A stretch of 64,000 bases of DNA from Mycobacterium scrofulaceum (GCF_001667885.1 NZ_LZJW01000102.1:62001-126000), one strand, 5' to 3'. Counted from the first letter of the stretch, positions 10,574 through 18,960 are shown. A program made the numbers and translations. The notes: generated from the sequence alone by a model not told the origin.

Positions 10574-11041
10574 CTACGCGAGTTCCCCGTTGTCGGGAGC
10601 TTTTCCGAGAATGTGGCGGTGCAGTTCCTGGGTCAGTTCATGGATCTGGCGTGTCAGTTCGGTGTTGATATGTAGCTCTTGTTCTTCGGTATGAAATTCG
10701 TGGTCGGCCTTGGCCTGCTGGAATTCCGCCTGCCGATTCTGGCCGATCAGGACGAAGGTGGACAGGAAGATCGCTTCGAGGGACACCGTCAACGTCAGCG
10801 TCGGCCATGGACTTCGTTCCAGAAAGATCATCCAAACCGCGAACAGCGCCGCGTGGATCCAGATGAAATTCATCGACCCCGCGAATGCTGTGATCTGGTC
10901 GGCGAGGCGCAGCTGGAAATCGTTGTTCCGTCTCTTCGCTTCAGCGAGCACGGCGGGATGGTGCACCCGGCCGGTGCGAACCAGCTTGCGCGGAACCAAT
11001 TGTGGTGTGTGGCCGAGGAACTGCTCGTGTGAAATTGCCAT
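10574..11041 (-). CDS. DUF1003 family membrane protein
   Basis: 155 residues. The DUF1003 core can be read: QITAFAGSMNFIWIHAALFAVWMIFLE (first membrane helix), TLTLTVSLEAIFLSTFVLIGQNRQ (second helix plus the conserved QNRQ), then a charged, helical C-terminal tail rich in H, E and Q. The function of the family is unknown. The start at 11041 (MAISHEQ) has AGGAAG eight bases upstream. A longer alternative beginning at 11059 lacks a site. The gene is convergent with glgX, with 35 bases between them and no hairpin visible. Confidence 0.82.
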   Translation of the reverse strand: MAISHEQFLGHTPQLVPRKLVRTGRVHHPAVLAEAKRRNNDFQLRLADQITAFAGSMNFIWIHAALFAVWMIFLERSPWPTLTLTVSLEAIFLSTFVLIGQNRQAEFQQAKADHEFHTEEQELHINTELTRQIHELTQELHRHILGKAPDNGELA

Positions 11042-11124
11042 GGGATCTCTTCCTCTCACTCACCGAATCTTTCAGTAGTGCGGCGAAAACTGATGCTCAG
11101 CAAGGCAATGTCGGGCTGTGGAGC

Positions 11125-12621
11125 TTAGCGCCGCCGCGGTGGGCAGAACACCGGCAGAGCCCGATACCGAACGGTGAAGCGTGCATGCTCGTGCTGTCCA
11201 TCCACCTCGCCGTCCATCGCCACGGCGGTCGGCCCATCAACGGAACGGAAGCTGAACTCGGGAACGTGATGCTCGTGATATAGCCGGCTGCGTTGCAGCC
11301 GCCCCAGCATGAGTGCCGTCATGACTCGAATCTTGCTAAAAGGACGGCCTGTCTCCAGAATGCGAACATCGATCAACCCGGTGTCTAACCGGCTGCGTTG
11401 CGCGGGCGCGAAGCCGGACGGTAGGTAGATCGAATTGCCCAGGAAGACCAGCGATGTCTGCATCGTCTTGTTGTCGTAGCTGATTCGCACCGGTTGCTCA
11501 TGGCGCAGGACGCGAAGCATTGCGTAGGCGGCTGCTAACGGCTTGCCTATTGTGTGCTCCAACCGTTCGCGCGTTTGCACGAGCCTCGGATAGGTACCGA
11601 TGCTTGCGGTGTTGACGATCACCTGGGAATCGTTGAAGCACAACAGATCGACGCACGAAACGGTGCCCTTCTGTATGGCGCGGATCGTCTTGGCTTGGTG
11701 GTCGCACCCGATGTCCTTCGCGAAGTGGTTGAACGTGCCGGCCGGGAAGACCGCGAGCGGCCGTCCGGCATCTACCGCGATGGCCGCTGCGCACGCCACC
11801 GTTCCGTCGCCACCACCGACGCCGAGTACCTCAGCCCGTTCGGCTGCCGCACGGACCACGTCTTCGATGTTGTCGTTCGTGGCGAGTTCGACGATCTCGG
11901 CATTCGGCAGTTCTCGTCGAACCTCGCCGATGATGCGCGCGCCGCTACCGCTCCCCGAAGCGGGATTGACCACGAGGACCACCCCGGCGCCATCGGGTCG
12001 GGGCGGCGTCTCGATGCGTAGCGGGTCGGCCGAAGGGAGCTTGTGCTCGGCTATTGGCGGGACCAAGCGCGAGCCCAGGACCGCGATCGACGCGCCGATG
12101 CCGACGCCCGCAAACACGTCACTGGGATAGTGCGCACCGGTTCCGACGCGGGAAACCCCGACGAGGCCGGCAAGCGGCGCGATCAGCAGCCCCAGCATCG
12201 GATTTTCCATCCCGACGCCGACCGTGAAGGCGGCAGCGCTTGCGGAGTGGCCGGACGGTAGCGAATTGGACTTGGGATATTTATGCAGACGTCGCAGCAG
12301 CGGAACGGATTCGTGGGAGGGTCGCTTGCGGCGCCACATCCGCTTAGCCAGCTGATTGGTGACCAGGCTCGTCACCGCAAGGCTGGCCACACCGCGGCCC
12401 GCGGCGTGGCCAGCGGATCGGTTGCCCGACATCGCTAGCGCCGCCGCAATCGCGAACCACAGCTTGCCGTGATCGGCCGCCCGGGAGAGCGCCGGCATCC
12501 ATTTATCGAGCAGCGGACTCCGTGACTCCGCGATCGCGTCGAAAAGCTCAGCGTCGAGGGTGCTCAGGCCCGCAGTGATCTGCCGGGCCGCCCGCGAGGA
12601 GCGCAACCGCGGAATCCTCAT
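11125..12621 (-). CDS. Bifunctional PAP2 phosphatase / diacylglycerol kinase-like lipid kinase
   Basis: 498 residues from ATG 12621. The N-terminal half is a PAP2 (type 2 phosphatidic acid phosphatase) membrane domain with its three motifs: KRMWRRKRP, PSGHSAS and SRVGTGAHYPSD. The C-terminal half is a DAGK catalytic domain: VVNPASGSG nucleotide-binding start, GGGDGTVACAA and FPAGTFNHFAKD. The two activities are opposite in direction (lipid-phosphate dephosphorylation and lipid phosphorylation), and this fusion is known in actinobacteria. The physiological lipid is not established. Upstream codons back to 12717 are in frame but arginine/tryptophan rich and unlike the family, so the shorter start is preferred. 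Confidence 0.85.
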   Translation of the reverse strand: MRIPRLRSSRAARQITAGLSTLDAELFDAIAESRSPLLDKWMPALSRAADHGKLWFAIAAALAMSGNRSAGHAAGRGVASLAVTSLVTNQLAKRMWRRKRPSHESVPLLRRLHKYPKSNSLPSGHSASAAAFTVGVGMENPMLGLLIAPLAGLVGVSRVGTGAHYPSDVFAGVGIGASIAVLGSRLVPPIAEHKLPSADPLRIETPPRPDGAGVVLVVNPASGSGSGARIIGEVRRELPNAEIVELATNDNIEDVVRAAAERAEVLGVGGGDGTVACAAAIAVDAGRPLAVFPAGTFNHFAKDIGCDHQAKTIRAIQKGTVSCVDLLCFNDSQVIVNTASIGTYPRLVQTRERLEHTIGKPLAAAYAMLRVLRHEQPVRISYDNKTMQTSLVFLGNSIYLPSGFAPAQRSRLDTGLIDVRILETGRPFSKIRVMTALMLGRLQRSRLYHEHHVPEFSFRSVDGPTAVAMDGEVDGQHEHARFTVRYRALPVFCPPRRR

Positions 12622-13072
12622 CGCCTCAACCCCTGCCGTCGGGGATACCCCACAGCGCCTGGTGGTTCGTCGCCATCTTTCGGCGCCCAGGTTCGGCGGC
12701 ATAGGGCCCAAAGTCATCGATGCGCCGAAGAAGTTACTCCGGAAATACCCGTTGGCCGGGGTGGTTTTTGCTCGTTCGGGCGAAGGTTCTGAGCGGTGGC
12801 ACCGATTCGGCTAGGCGCTCGAGGAGTTGCTTAGCCGCGCAAATCATTTGGGGCACTAAGTGGCTTTGGTTGTGCCCTTCGCGGAACAGCTGACCCAGTT
12901 GCCGAACCCGTCAGTGATGACGTTTGGTCAAGACCGAAACTATGCCAAACAGCCTGTGGTGCTTCTTCTTTGATGTCAGAAGTGGCCATCATGTGACCCT
13001 TTGCTCTACGTCGGCAGTTGCCAACGGCGCACACTAGTCGCTGTCCGATGACGGATCGATGGAAGGAATGAG
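12622..13072. other. Intergenic stretch between divergent lipid-kinase and coiled-coil genes
   Basis: About 450 bases without a convincing gene. On the minus strand a GGGTAT (12650-12645) lies 24 bases ahead of the PAP2-DAGK start, but no GTTT-type -35 stands at the right distance. An ORF with ATG near 12992 running left to 12831 has an AAGGG ahead of it and reads 'MATSDIKEEAPQAVWHSFGLDQ' at its start, but it resembles nothing I know and is not annotated. GC content is a little lower than the neighbours from about 12830 to 13000. The promoter of the 13073 operon must be here but is not obvious. Confidence 0.4.
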
Positions 13073-13501
13073 ATGAGAAAGTTGTCGGAGTCGCTGCTGG
13101 ACCTGGCAGGGCGGGTCAAGAAAGTCGAGGACTCGGCGGCTGCGGTGCAAGAGAAAAACCGAGAAAAACTGCGGGCCCGCCGTGACGAACTCGAGGCCGC
13201 AATCGAGCAGGAGAAGATCGAGCTGGAGGCGGCCGCGACCCTGGTGAAGGAAGACGCCCGCAGCTGGTGGTCGGAAACCAAGAACTCGATCGAGCATCAG
13301 ATCAATCAGATGCGTGCCGACTTCGAAAAGTGGCAGGGCGACATGAAGGAAAAGAGCGCCGAGCGTGCGGCTGAGAACGCCGAGGACGATGCGGTTGTGG
13401 CCGTAAACCTCGCGGCGTACTGCCTGGACGCAGCGGAGTGGGCCGTAGTGCGCGCGGAACTCGCCCGAGGCGAGGCCGACCAATTAGCCGCAAGGAGTTG
13501 A
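13073..13501 (+). CDS. Conserved hypothetical coiled-coil protein
   Basis: 142 residues, unrecognised. It is strongly helical and charged: residues about 15-110 are heptad-like (VKKVEDSAAAVQEKNREKLR, RRDELEAAIEQEKIELEAA, IEHQINQMRADFEKW), suggesting a coiled coil without membrane segments. The C-terminal part (VVAVNLAAYCLDAAEWAVVRAELARGEAD) looks like an amphipathic hairpin. The ATG at 13073 follows GGAAGGAATGAG. It is five bases ahead of an HdeD-like membrane protein gene, so the two are probably translated together and may both serve an envelope-stress role (inference from the pairing only). Confidence 0.7.
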   Translation: MRKLSESLLDLAGRVKKVEDSAAAVQEKNREKLRARRDELEAAIEQEKIELEAAATLVKEDARSWWSETKNSIEHQINQMRADFEKWQGDMKEKSAERAAENAEDDAVVAVNLAAYCLDAAEWAVVRAELARGEADQLAARS

Positions 13502-13506
13502 GAATC

Positions 13507-14118
13507 GTGACCACCTTCGACACTCGAGATGTAGTCCGCAACCTTTGGAAATCAATGCTTGCCTGGGGAGTGCTGACGCTGATCTTGGGCGTAATAGTGC
13601 TGGTGTGGCCGGGCAAATCGATCCTGGCTGCAGCGGTATTGTTTGGCATCTACCTGATTGCGTCCGGCATAGCCCAGATTGCCGCCGCGTTCGCGCTGGG
13701 GTTGTCCGAGGGCGTGCTGTTGTTCATGAGTGGGGCGCTGTCGATCGTTCTGGGTGTGTTCGCCTTCCGCCACTTCTATGCCGGCTGGCCAATCGTACTG
13801 CTGGCAATCTGGATTGGGGTCGGCTTCATCTTTCAGGGCGTCGCGGAATCGGCGCTGGCTATCAGCAATCAGGCATTGCCCGAGCGCGGCTGGCACATAT
13901 TTTCCGGCGCGGTGAGCATCCTCGCCGGAATGATAGTGATCGCCTGGCCGTTGCATTCGATCGTCTTATTGGCAATTGTCGCCGGGGTGTCGCTTGTCGT
14001 CATCGGGATCACGCAGATCGTCTGGGCTTTGCGGGTGCGCAAGGGAATCAGTTCGGTCGAGCGCGGTTTTGAGCGGTTGACCGGTGGCGCTCGTCACCCA
14101 GCGCAACCAGCGACCTAG
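13507..14118 (+). CDS. HdeD family (DUF308) integral membrane protein
   Basis: 203 residues with six predicted membrane helices arranged as three DUF308 hairpin repeats (MLAWGVLTLILGVIVLVWPG; LLFMSGALSIVLGVFAF; HIFSGAVSILAGMIVIAWP). The P-G or W-P at each repeat end is typical of HdeD, a protein linked to acid resistance in enterobacteria. Its role in mycobacteria is not known. The start is GTG 13507 with AAGGAG about ten bases upstream in the end of the preceding gene. A hairpin that could terminate the operon lies about 30 bases beyond the stop. Confidence 0.82.
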   Translation: MTTFDTRDVVRNLWKSMLAWGVLTLILGVIVLVWPGKSILAAAVLFGIYLIASGIAQIAAAFALGLSEGVLLFMSGALSIVLGVFAFRHFYAGWPIVLLAIWIGVGFIFQGVAESALAISNQALPERGWHIFSGAVSILAGMIVIAWPLHSIVLLAIVAGVSLVVIGITQIVWALRVRKGISSVERGFERLTGGARHPAQPAT

Positions 14119-14149
14119 CCGAGGAGCACCCACCGGTACGGCGCTAAAC

Positions 14150-14173
14150 GTCGGAGGCCAACTGGCCGCCGAC
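14150..14173 (+). terminator. Candidate hairpin terminator after the HdeD-like gene
   Basis: GTCGGAGGCC (14150-14159), four-base loop, GGCCGCCGAC (14164-14173): a 10-bp stem with one mismatch. No U-tract follows, as is common for mycobacterial hairpin terminators. It lies in a convergent gap, 31 bases after the stop of the rightward operon. Confidence 0.45.
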
Positions 14174-14278
14174 CGTGGGCACGCGATTCAGCCCGCGTTC
14201 CGTGGCTGATGCCGCAGTTACAGCGATGGCGCGGCCAGCGACGCCGCGGTCACCGAGCAGACAGTGACGCAAGTGATT

Positions 14279-15403
14279 TCATTGACCGGACCACGACGGG
14301 CTGGCGGTCAGCACGTCGTGGCCGTTCCCGGTGATGTGCACGGTGTCACGTCTGAATACCGCCCCAACACGCTCTTGCCACACGTAGCCGGTGATCGCTA
14401 AAACCATGCCGGCCTCCAGTTGGTCGTGTTCGCCTGCGGCCAGCAGGGTTTGGGACACCACGGGTGGATCGAACCCCAGCCCCAACCCGTGCGCGATCGG
14501 CATCGGCGGAATCGGTTCACCGACCGCCTCGTAGGCGGCCACCAGGTCGGAGATGGGCGCTCCGGGGCGGCAGGCCGCAAGCATGTTGGCGTGCAACGTG
14601 TTCGACCGCCTGAAGAGGTCGCGGGTAGCCCCGTCGGCGCTGTCGCCGGACGGCCAGGTCCGACCCACCTCCGCGACGTAACCGTTCGCCAGGGCCCCGG
14701 CGGCGAACGCGACCAGATCTCCGGAGCCCACCTCACCCGATCCCGCGCGGCGCCACGGGTGTTCCTTCGACGTCACCCAGGCCGCATCCTGCGTCGCGGG
14801 CGTGCTCACCCCGCCCGCGGCCATGGCCTCCATCATGGCGCCGGCCAGTGTGCGCTCCGCGACGCCTGGCGCGAATTCGGCTAGCGCGGCGGCGAGTCCG
14901 CGTTCGGCAACCCGGAGCGCGGTGTCCATCGCGGCGATCTCGTCAGCCGTCTTGATGCGCCGCGCGGCCCGCATCGCGGGCTCCGCGTCGACGAGCTCGG
15001 CATTGGGGAACGCCTCGGGCAGCAACGCCGCGAAAGTCGGTGTGATGGCATCGGTTCCGACCCGGCGCGCGGTGTCGGCGCCGTCGATCTTCTTGAGCAC
15101 GTCGACCAGCGTCATCGGATTCCAGGCCAGCCCGTAGAGGTGATTGTGCCCGATCTCCTCCGGAACGCCCTCGTCGTCGGTGCTGTTGAGATAGATCTCC
15201 CCGGACCCGCGCACGACGACACACATCGGGCCGAACGGGCGTGTCCCGGCGATCCACAACTGCGGCGCCCCGGTCACGTAACGGATGTTGGCTTGCCGCC
15301 CGAGCACCAGGATGTCCAGCCCGTGCGCGTCCATCTGCGCCAGCGCGCGCTCCCGACGCCCCGTCCGCAACGCGGCGGGATCGGGCTGAACCTCAGTCGC
15401 CAT
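14279..15403 (-). CDS. M24 family (creatinase/aminopeptidase P-like) protein lacking most metal ligands
   Basis: 374 residues with the pita-bread fold of M24 peptidases: N-terminal creatinase domain about 1-150 and catalytic domain about 155-370. The canonical ligands Asp-Asp-His-Glu-Glu are not conserved. The first Asp region reads VAFAAGALANGYVAEVGRTW (Asp to Ala, Asp to Glu) and the first Glu region reads VLAITGYVW (no Glu). The last Glu appears as Asp in FRRDTV, while the His in IAHGLGLGFDPP is kept. Creatinase is a metal-free M24 enzyme that keeps this histidine, so a hydrolase without metal is possible. A regulatory pseudo-enzyme paired with its neighbour is the alternative. The ATG lies within the upstream M24 gene (11-base overlap). 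Confidence 0.78.
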   Translation of the reverse strand: MATEVQPDPAALRTGRRERALAQMDAHGLDILVLGRQANIRYVTGAPQLWIAGTRPFGPMCVVVRGSGEIYLNSTDDEGVPEEIGHNHLYGLAWNPMTLVDVLKKIDGADTARRVGTDAITPTFAALLPEAFPNAELVDAEPAMRAARRIKTADEIAAMDTALRVAERGLAAALAEFAPGVAERTLAGAMMEAMAAGGVSTPATQDAAWVTSKEHPWRRAGSGEVGSGDLVAFAAGALANGYVAEVGRTWPSGDSADGATRDLFRRSNTLHANMLAACRPGAPISDLVAAYEAVGEPIPPMPIAHGLGLGFDPPVVSQTLLAAGEHDQLEAGMVLAITGYVWQERVGAVFRRDTVHITGNGHDVLTASPSWSGQ

Positions 15404-16628
15404 AAGGGGAGTAGGGGTAGTTGGTGATCGGCAGGTAGCCGTCCTCGGTGATCACCACGATCTCCTCACTGCGATATCCGCCAGTGCCGTCTTCCCACAC
15501 CACGGGTTCCAGCACCAGCACCATGCCGGCCGGGAAGACGAAGTTGTCGTCGAAATCCTCGCCGAGATCGGTTCCGATCATCGGGGCTTCGGCGGGATAG
15601 GTACCGATGCCGTGCCCCAGGTAGAAATGCGGCAACCACGGTTTGCGGCCACCATTGGCGGCGATCGCCGCACGCGCCAGATCACCGGAGGTGACACCGG
15701 CTTTGGTCACCGCGAGCACCGCGTCCATGATCGCCCGCCACTGTCGAAACTGATCCTGCTGTCGCTGGGTGGGTGGCCGGCCGACCACCCAGGTCCGGCC
15801 GAAGTCGGAGCAATACCCGGCGTAGGTGATGCTGATATCGGTCCACAGCACGTCACCGGCGGCCAGTTCACGATCGGTGGGAAGCAGCGGCAGCGCCAGA
15901 TCGCCATGCGTCGTCCACACCCCGGTTTCCCGGGAACTCGGCATCACCTGCCAGATGGCCTCCAGCATGTTGGTCGTGGCGCCCAGCTCGAAGGCGCGAC
16001 GCACCAGCGTCGCCGACAGGTCGATCTGGCGGACCCCCGGCGCCAGTGCCCGCTGCACGTCGACGATCGCCTCTTCGGTGATGCGGGTGGCCCGGCGAAG
16101 ACAGGACAGCTCATCCCGCGTCTTCACCAGCTGCGCGGCACCGATCACGATCGCCGCATCCGTCGGCTCGCCCCCGGGGAACAGCTTGGGGCCGGCCCTT
16201 CGCATCGCCCCGGTCAGTTCGTCGACGGCGACGCTCGCCCCCGGCGGAATCAGCCCCGCCAGCTCGCGGGCGAATTGTTCGACGCCATGGTCGAATTCGA
16301 GGTACACGGGCCCGTGCAGATGATCGTCGGGCACCGGTGACTCGGTGGACGCGCCGCCGCGGAACGGCATGAACAGGTGCGGGTATTCGTCGTCGGCGAG
16401 CACGACCGCGACGGGACGCTCCACGTGCGACAGACCCGCGTCCAACAGGGGCCAGCTGGCCCCCGTCGCGTACCCGACGTAGCCGTTCATCAGCAATACC
16501 AGCGCGTCGACGCCATGGTCGGCCATGGTGGTCCGCAGCCTCGCGCCGATTTCGGAACGCATCCGCAACCGGTCCGGCTCGTCGGGAATGTCGATGAGCG
16601 TGCCCGGGGCACTCAGCGATTCGGCCAT
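15393..16628 (-). CDS. M24 family metallopeptidase (Xaa-Pro peptidase-like)
   Basis: 411 residues. Here the full set of dinuclear-metal ligands can be read: Asp in DVLWTDISITYAGYCSDFGRTW (two Asp), His in YLGHGIGTYPAEAP, Glu in VLVLEPVVWED and Glu in GYRSEEIVVI. This should be an active Xaa-Pro-type dipeptidase or a related C-N hydrolase. It is followed with an 11-base overlap by a second M24 gene that has lost the ligands, suggesting a heteromeric pair. Upstream in the same operon are a TetR gene and a P450. The substrate is unknown; in this setting an amide or amino-acid conjugate is as likely as a peptide. Confidence 0.85.
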   Translation of the reverse strand: MAESLSAPGTLIDIPDEPDRLRMRSEIGARLRTTMADHGVDALVLLMNGYVGYATGASWPLLDAGLSHVERPVAVVLADDEYPHLFMPFRGGASTESPVPDDHLHGPVYLEFDHGVEQFARELAGLIPPGASVAVDELTGAMRRAGPKLFPGGEPTDAAIVIGAAQLVKTRDELSCLRRATRITEEAIVDVQRALAPGVRQIDLSATLVRRAFELGATTNMLEAIWQVMPSSRETGVWTTHGDLALPLLPTDRELAAGDVLWTDISITYAGYCSDFGRTWVVGRPPTQRQQDQFRQWRAIMDAVLAVTKAGVTSGDLARAAIAANGGRKPWLPHFYLGHGIGTYPAEAPMIGTDLGEDFDDNFVFPAGMVLVLEPVVWEDGTGGYRSEEIVVITEDGYLPITNYPYSPYGD

Positions 16629-16629
16629 C

Positions 16630-16824
16630 TCAAAGACCCAAGAACTTCCGGACGTTTCCGCTGACGACGCGGACCGCGTTCTCGGGCCCGACGGCGTCCA
16701 CGACCGCGGCCAGCGACCGCTCCGAGTAGCCGTACGTGCTCTCGTTGTGCGGGTAGTCCGACGACCACATCACCTTATCGATTCCGCTCTCGTCGATCTG
16801 GGCGAGCCCGAGAGAGTCCACCAT
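16630..16824 (-). pseudogene. C-terminal remnant of an amidohydrolase (ACMSD/LigW-like)
   Basis: The frame reads 'DESGIDKVMWSSDYPHNEST...AVRVVSGNVRKFLGL', which is unmistakably the last 60 or so residues of a metal-dependent amidohydrolase 2 family protein (normally about 350-400 residues), including the conserved W-x-SDYPH with its catalytic Asp. No barrel precedes it: only about 50 bases separate it from the P450 stop. A separate frame starting at ATG 16880 (overlapping the P450 stop as a normal downstream gene would) runs 17 codons and then loses register here. The simplest reading is that a gene between the P450 and the M24 gene suffered a large internal deletion. Confidence 0.65.
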
Positions 16825-16873
16825 AAAGCGAATTCGCCGCGCAGGTCGGGCACCTGCAGGCTCAGGTCGGGCT

Positions 16874-18097
16874 TCACCATGTCACGGGCAGCTCGTAGAG
16901 GCCGTAAGCCAGCGCGTCGTGCTTGAAGGGGAGGTCGACCAGCGGCACCGCGAGTCGCAGGGATGGGACGCGGCGCAGGAGCGTGGGCAGGACGATTTGC
17001 AGTTCCATCCGGGCCAGCTGCTGCCCGACGCACTGGTGGCGGCCGTAGCCGAAGCCGACGTGCGGGCCGTCCTCGCGGCGCAGGTCGAGCCGGTCCGGGT
17101 CGGGGAATTGCCGGGTGTCCCAGTTCGCCGGCGCGACGTCGAGGATGATGCCCTCGCCGGCGCGGATCGTCTCGCCGCCCACCTCGATGTCCTCCACGGC
17201 GATCCGGCGCTGCCCCGTCTGGATGATGCTGAGGTAGCGCATCAATTCCTCGACCGCGACGGCGATCACCTTCGGGTCGTCGGTATCGCGCATCAGCTCC
17301 AGCTGGTCCGGATGGTCGAGGAGGGCCGCGACGCTCAGGCTGATCATGTTGGCGGTGGTCTCGTGACCGGCGATGAGCACCCCGGTGGCCAATTGGGCGG
17401 CCTCACGCACGCTGAGCTCCTCGGCGCTGACCCGCTCGGCCAGGTCGGAAACCAAATCCTCGGACGGGCTTTGCATCTTGGTCCGCACCAGGTTCGCCAG
17501 GTACTTCGCCAACGATGCGGCGCCCTGCGCCGTGTCCTCCTCGGTGGCGTAGCGGCCCATGCCCCGCTGGGCCTGGGTCTGGAAGAAATCCGCGTCCTGG
17601 TACGGCACGCCCAGCAACTGGCTGATGACCAAGGAGGGGACAGGGAGTGCCAACGTGCTGACGATGTCGCCCAGTTTGGGTCCGGCCAGCAACGCGTCGA
17701 TGTGGTCGTCGGTGATTTTCTGCACCGCCGGGCGCAGCGCCTCAACCCGCTTGAAGGTGAACGGCTTTGACAGCATCCGGCGAAACCGGGTGTGCTCTTC
17801 GGCGTCGGAGGTGAACACCGAACGCGGGCGCTTGTGCACCGTCGCGAGCATGCCCTCGTTCCAATGCGGGTATCCCGGCAGCCGGTCATCGACACTGGTG
17901 CGTGAGTCGGTGAACAACGCCCGGATCGCCTCATATCCGTGGATCAGCCACGGCGTGCTGTCATCCCAGATCCTGACCCGGCTCAACTGTTTGTCGGCGT
18001 TGAGCTCCAAGACTTTTGGCGGCGGGGCGAACGGGCAACCTGGGGCTCGCGACATCGGGAACTCCGGGATATCGGTGTCGGTCGTGACGTCGGTCAT
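16874..18097 (-). CDS. Cytochrome P450
   Basis: 407 residues. P450 landmarks can be read: I-helix AGHETT (around residue 243), K-helix EELMR (ExxR), and heme-binding loop FGYGRHQCVGQQLAR with the Cys thiolate near residue 352. The N-terminus (PGCPFAPPP) is soluble-class, and the sequence resembles the CYP105/CYP107-like bacterial class I enzymes that need ferredoxin and reductase; neither is encoded next to it. It is the second gene of a leftward operon, 39 bases after the TetR gene, and is followed by an amidohydrolase remnant and two M24 genes. The substrate is unknown. Confidence 0.9.
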   Translation of the reverse strand: MTDVTTDTDIPEFPMSRAPGCPFAPPPKVLELNADKQLSRVRIWDDSTPWLIHGYEAIRALFTDSRTSVDDRLPGYPHWNEGMLATVHKRPRSVFTSDAEEHTRFRRMLSKPFTFKRVEALRPAVQKITDDHIDALLAGPKLGDIVSTLALPVPSLVISQLLGVPYQDADFFQTQAQRGMGRYATEEDTAQGAASLAKYLANLVRTKMQSPSEDLVSDLAERVSAEELSVREAAQLATGVLIAGHETTANMISLSVAALLDHPDQLELMRDTDDPKVIAVAVEELMRYLSIIQTGQRRIAVEDIEVGGETIRAGEGIILDVAPANWDTRQFPDPDRLDLRREDGPHVGFGYGRHQCVGQQLARMELQIVLPTLLRRVPSLRLAVPLVDLPFKHDALAYGLYELPVTW

Positions 18098-18136
18098 CGT
18101 GCTCCTCGGTTAGGCCTGTTGCGGTGTCCGCCGGGG

Positions 18137-18799
18137 CTAGGCGCCCGCCGGGCTCACATGAACCGGTGCGCGCCACAGGCCGACCATGGCGTCGATCAGG
18201 CCCTCGCCGGCGACCGGCCAGGCCGAACGCGCCCGCGGCCCGTGCTCGGCCAGGGCGCCTTCGTGCTCGGCGCAGGTGTGCATGAGCAGGTTGCGCACCA
18301 TGACCATGCGTTCTGACCGGACGCGCCTTGGCAGGTCGGGAAGGCAGCGGTTGATGCCGTCGATCGTTTGCACCAGCAGCGGTGAGGCGAGCGCATCCTT
18401 GGTGACGACGTGGCGGTAGGTGGGATCGGCCATCGCCTGGGCGGCGAACCGGGCGTACCAGCTGGGGGTGCCCAACGCGTGCAGATGATCGGTCAGTGGT
18501 CGCACCAGCGCGCCCACCCAGTCGCGAAGATCGGCCGAATCGTCGATGGCGGTCAGCATTCGGGCCCGCAGCTGCTCGATCGGCTCGCGGTGCTTGTCCT
18601 CGATCGCCCGCAGCAGGTCGGTTCTCGTGCCGAAGTGATAGCACGCCGCGGCGTTGTTGCCCTGTCCGGCCGCCTCGCTGATCTGCCGGTTCGAAACGGC
18701 ATACATGCCACGCTCGGCGAACAGCACTTCCGCGGCCGACAGGATCGCCTCCCGGGTGCCCGTCGACCTATCGGAGCGAGCGGCGCGCTCGGCGGTCAT
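18137..18799 (-). CDS. TetR family transcriptional regulator
   Basis: 220 residues from ATG 18799. The HTH region is GTREAILSAAEVLFAERGMYAVSNRQISEAAGQGNNAAACYHFGTRTDLLRAI (residues about 12-64). The C-terminal domain contains the W-x-R-F/A-Q-x-MADP pattern of TetR proteins related to those controlling lipid/P450 genes. In-frame codons upstream to 18883 would run through the perfect palindrome at 18821-18852, so the shorter start is chosen. It heads the operon with the P450 and M24 genes. The palindrome 22 bases upstream of its start is a strong candidate for its own operator. Confidence 0.87.
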   Translation of the reverse strand: MTAERAARSDRSTGTREAILSAAEVLFAERGMYAVSNRQISEAAGQGNNAAACYHFGTRTDLLRAIEDKHREPIEQLRARMLTAIDDSADLRDWVGALVRPLTDHLHALGTPSWYARFAAQAMADPTYRHVVTKDALASPLLVQTIDGINRCLPDLPRRVRSERMVMVRNLLMHTCAEHEGALAEHGPRARSAWPVAGEGLIDAMVGLWRAPVHVSPAGA

Positions 18800-18820
18800 C
18801 GCCCCAGTGAACACCGACCA

Positions 18821-18852
18821 CCGGATTAAATCAAGCAATTTATTTAATCCGG
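18821..18852. promoter_or_regulatory. Perfect 11-bp inverted repeat, likely TetR operator
   Basis: CCGGATTAAAT (18821-18831) and ATTTAATCCGG (18842-18852) are exact reverse complements separated by ten AT-rich bases. The element lies 22 bases ahead of the TetR start and about 108 bases ahead of the divergent nitroreductase-like gene. It is far more AT-rich than the surrounding sequence. Long symmetric sites of this kind are typical TetR-family operators, and control of the TetR-P450-M24 operon is the direct inference. Confidence 0.65.
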
Positions 18853-18960
18853 CGTGGCCTCTCGAGCGGGCCGGTGACACCACAGTCGGAAACCCCAGCC
18901 GTCAAGGTCATTTCACCGCTCCGACGCCCGCCGCGGGCCCCCCGCGAATACAGTCGGCGT

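Noticed and set aside
12831..12992. Small minus-strand ORF in the 12.6-13.1 kb gap
   Set aside because: It has an AAGGG ahead of the ATG, but no similarity to anything I know and no operon context. Kept only as a remark on the intergenic stretch.
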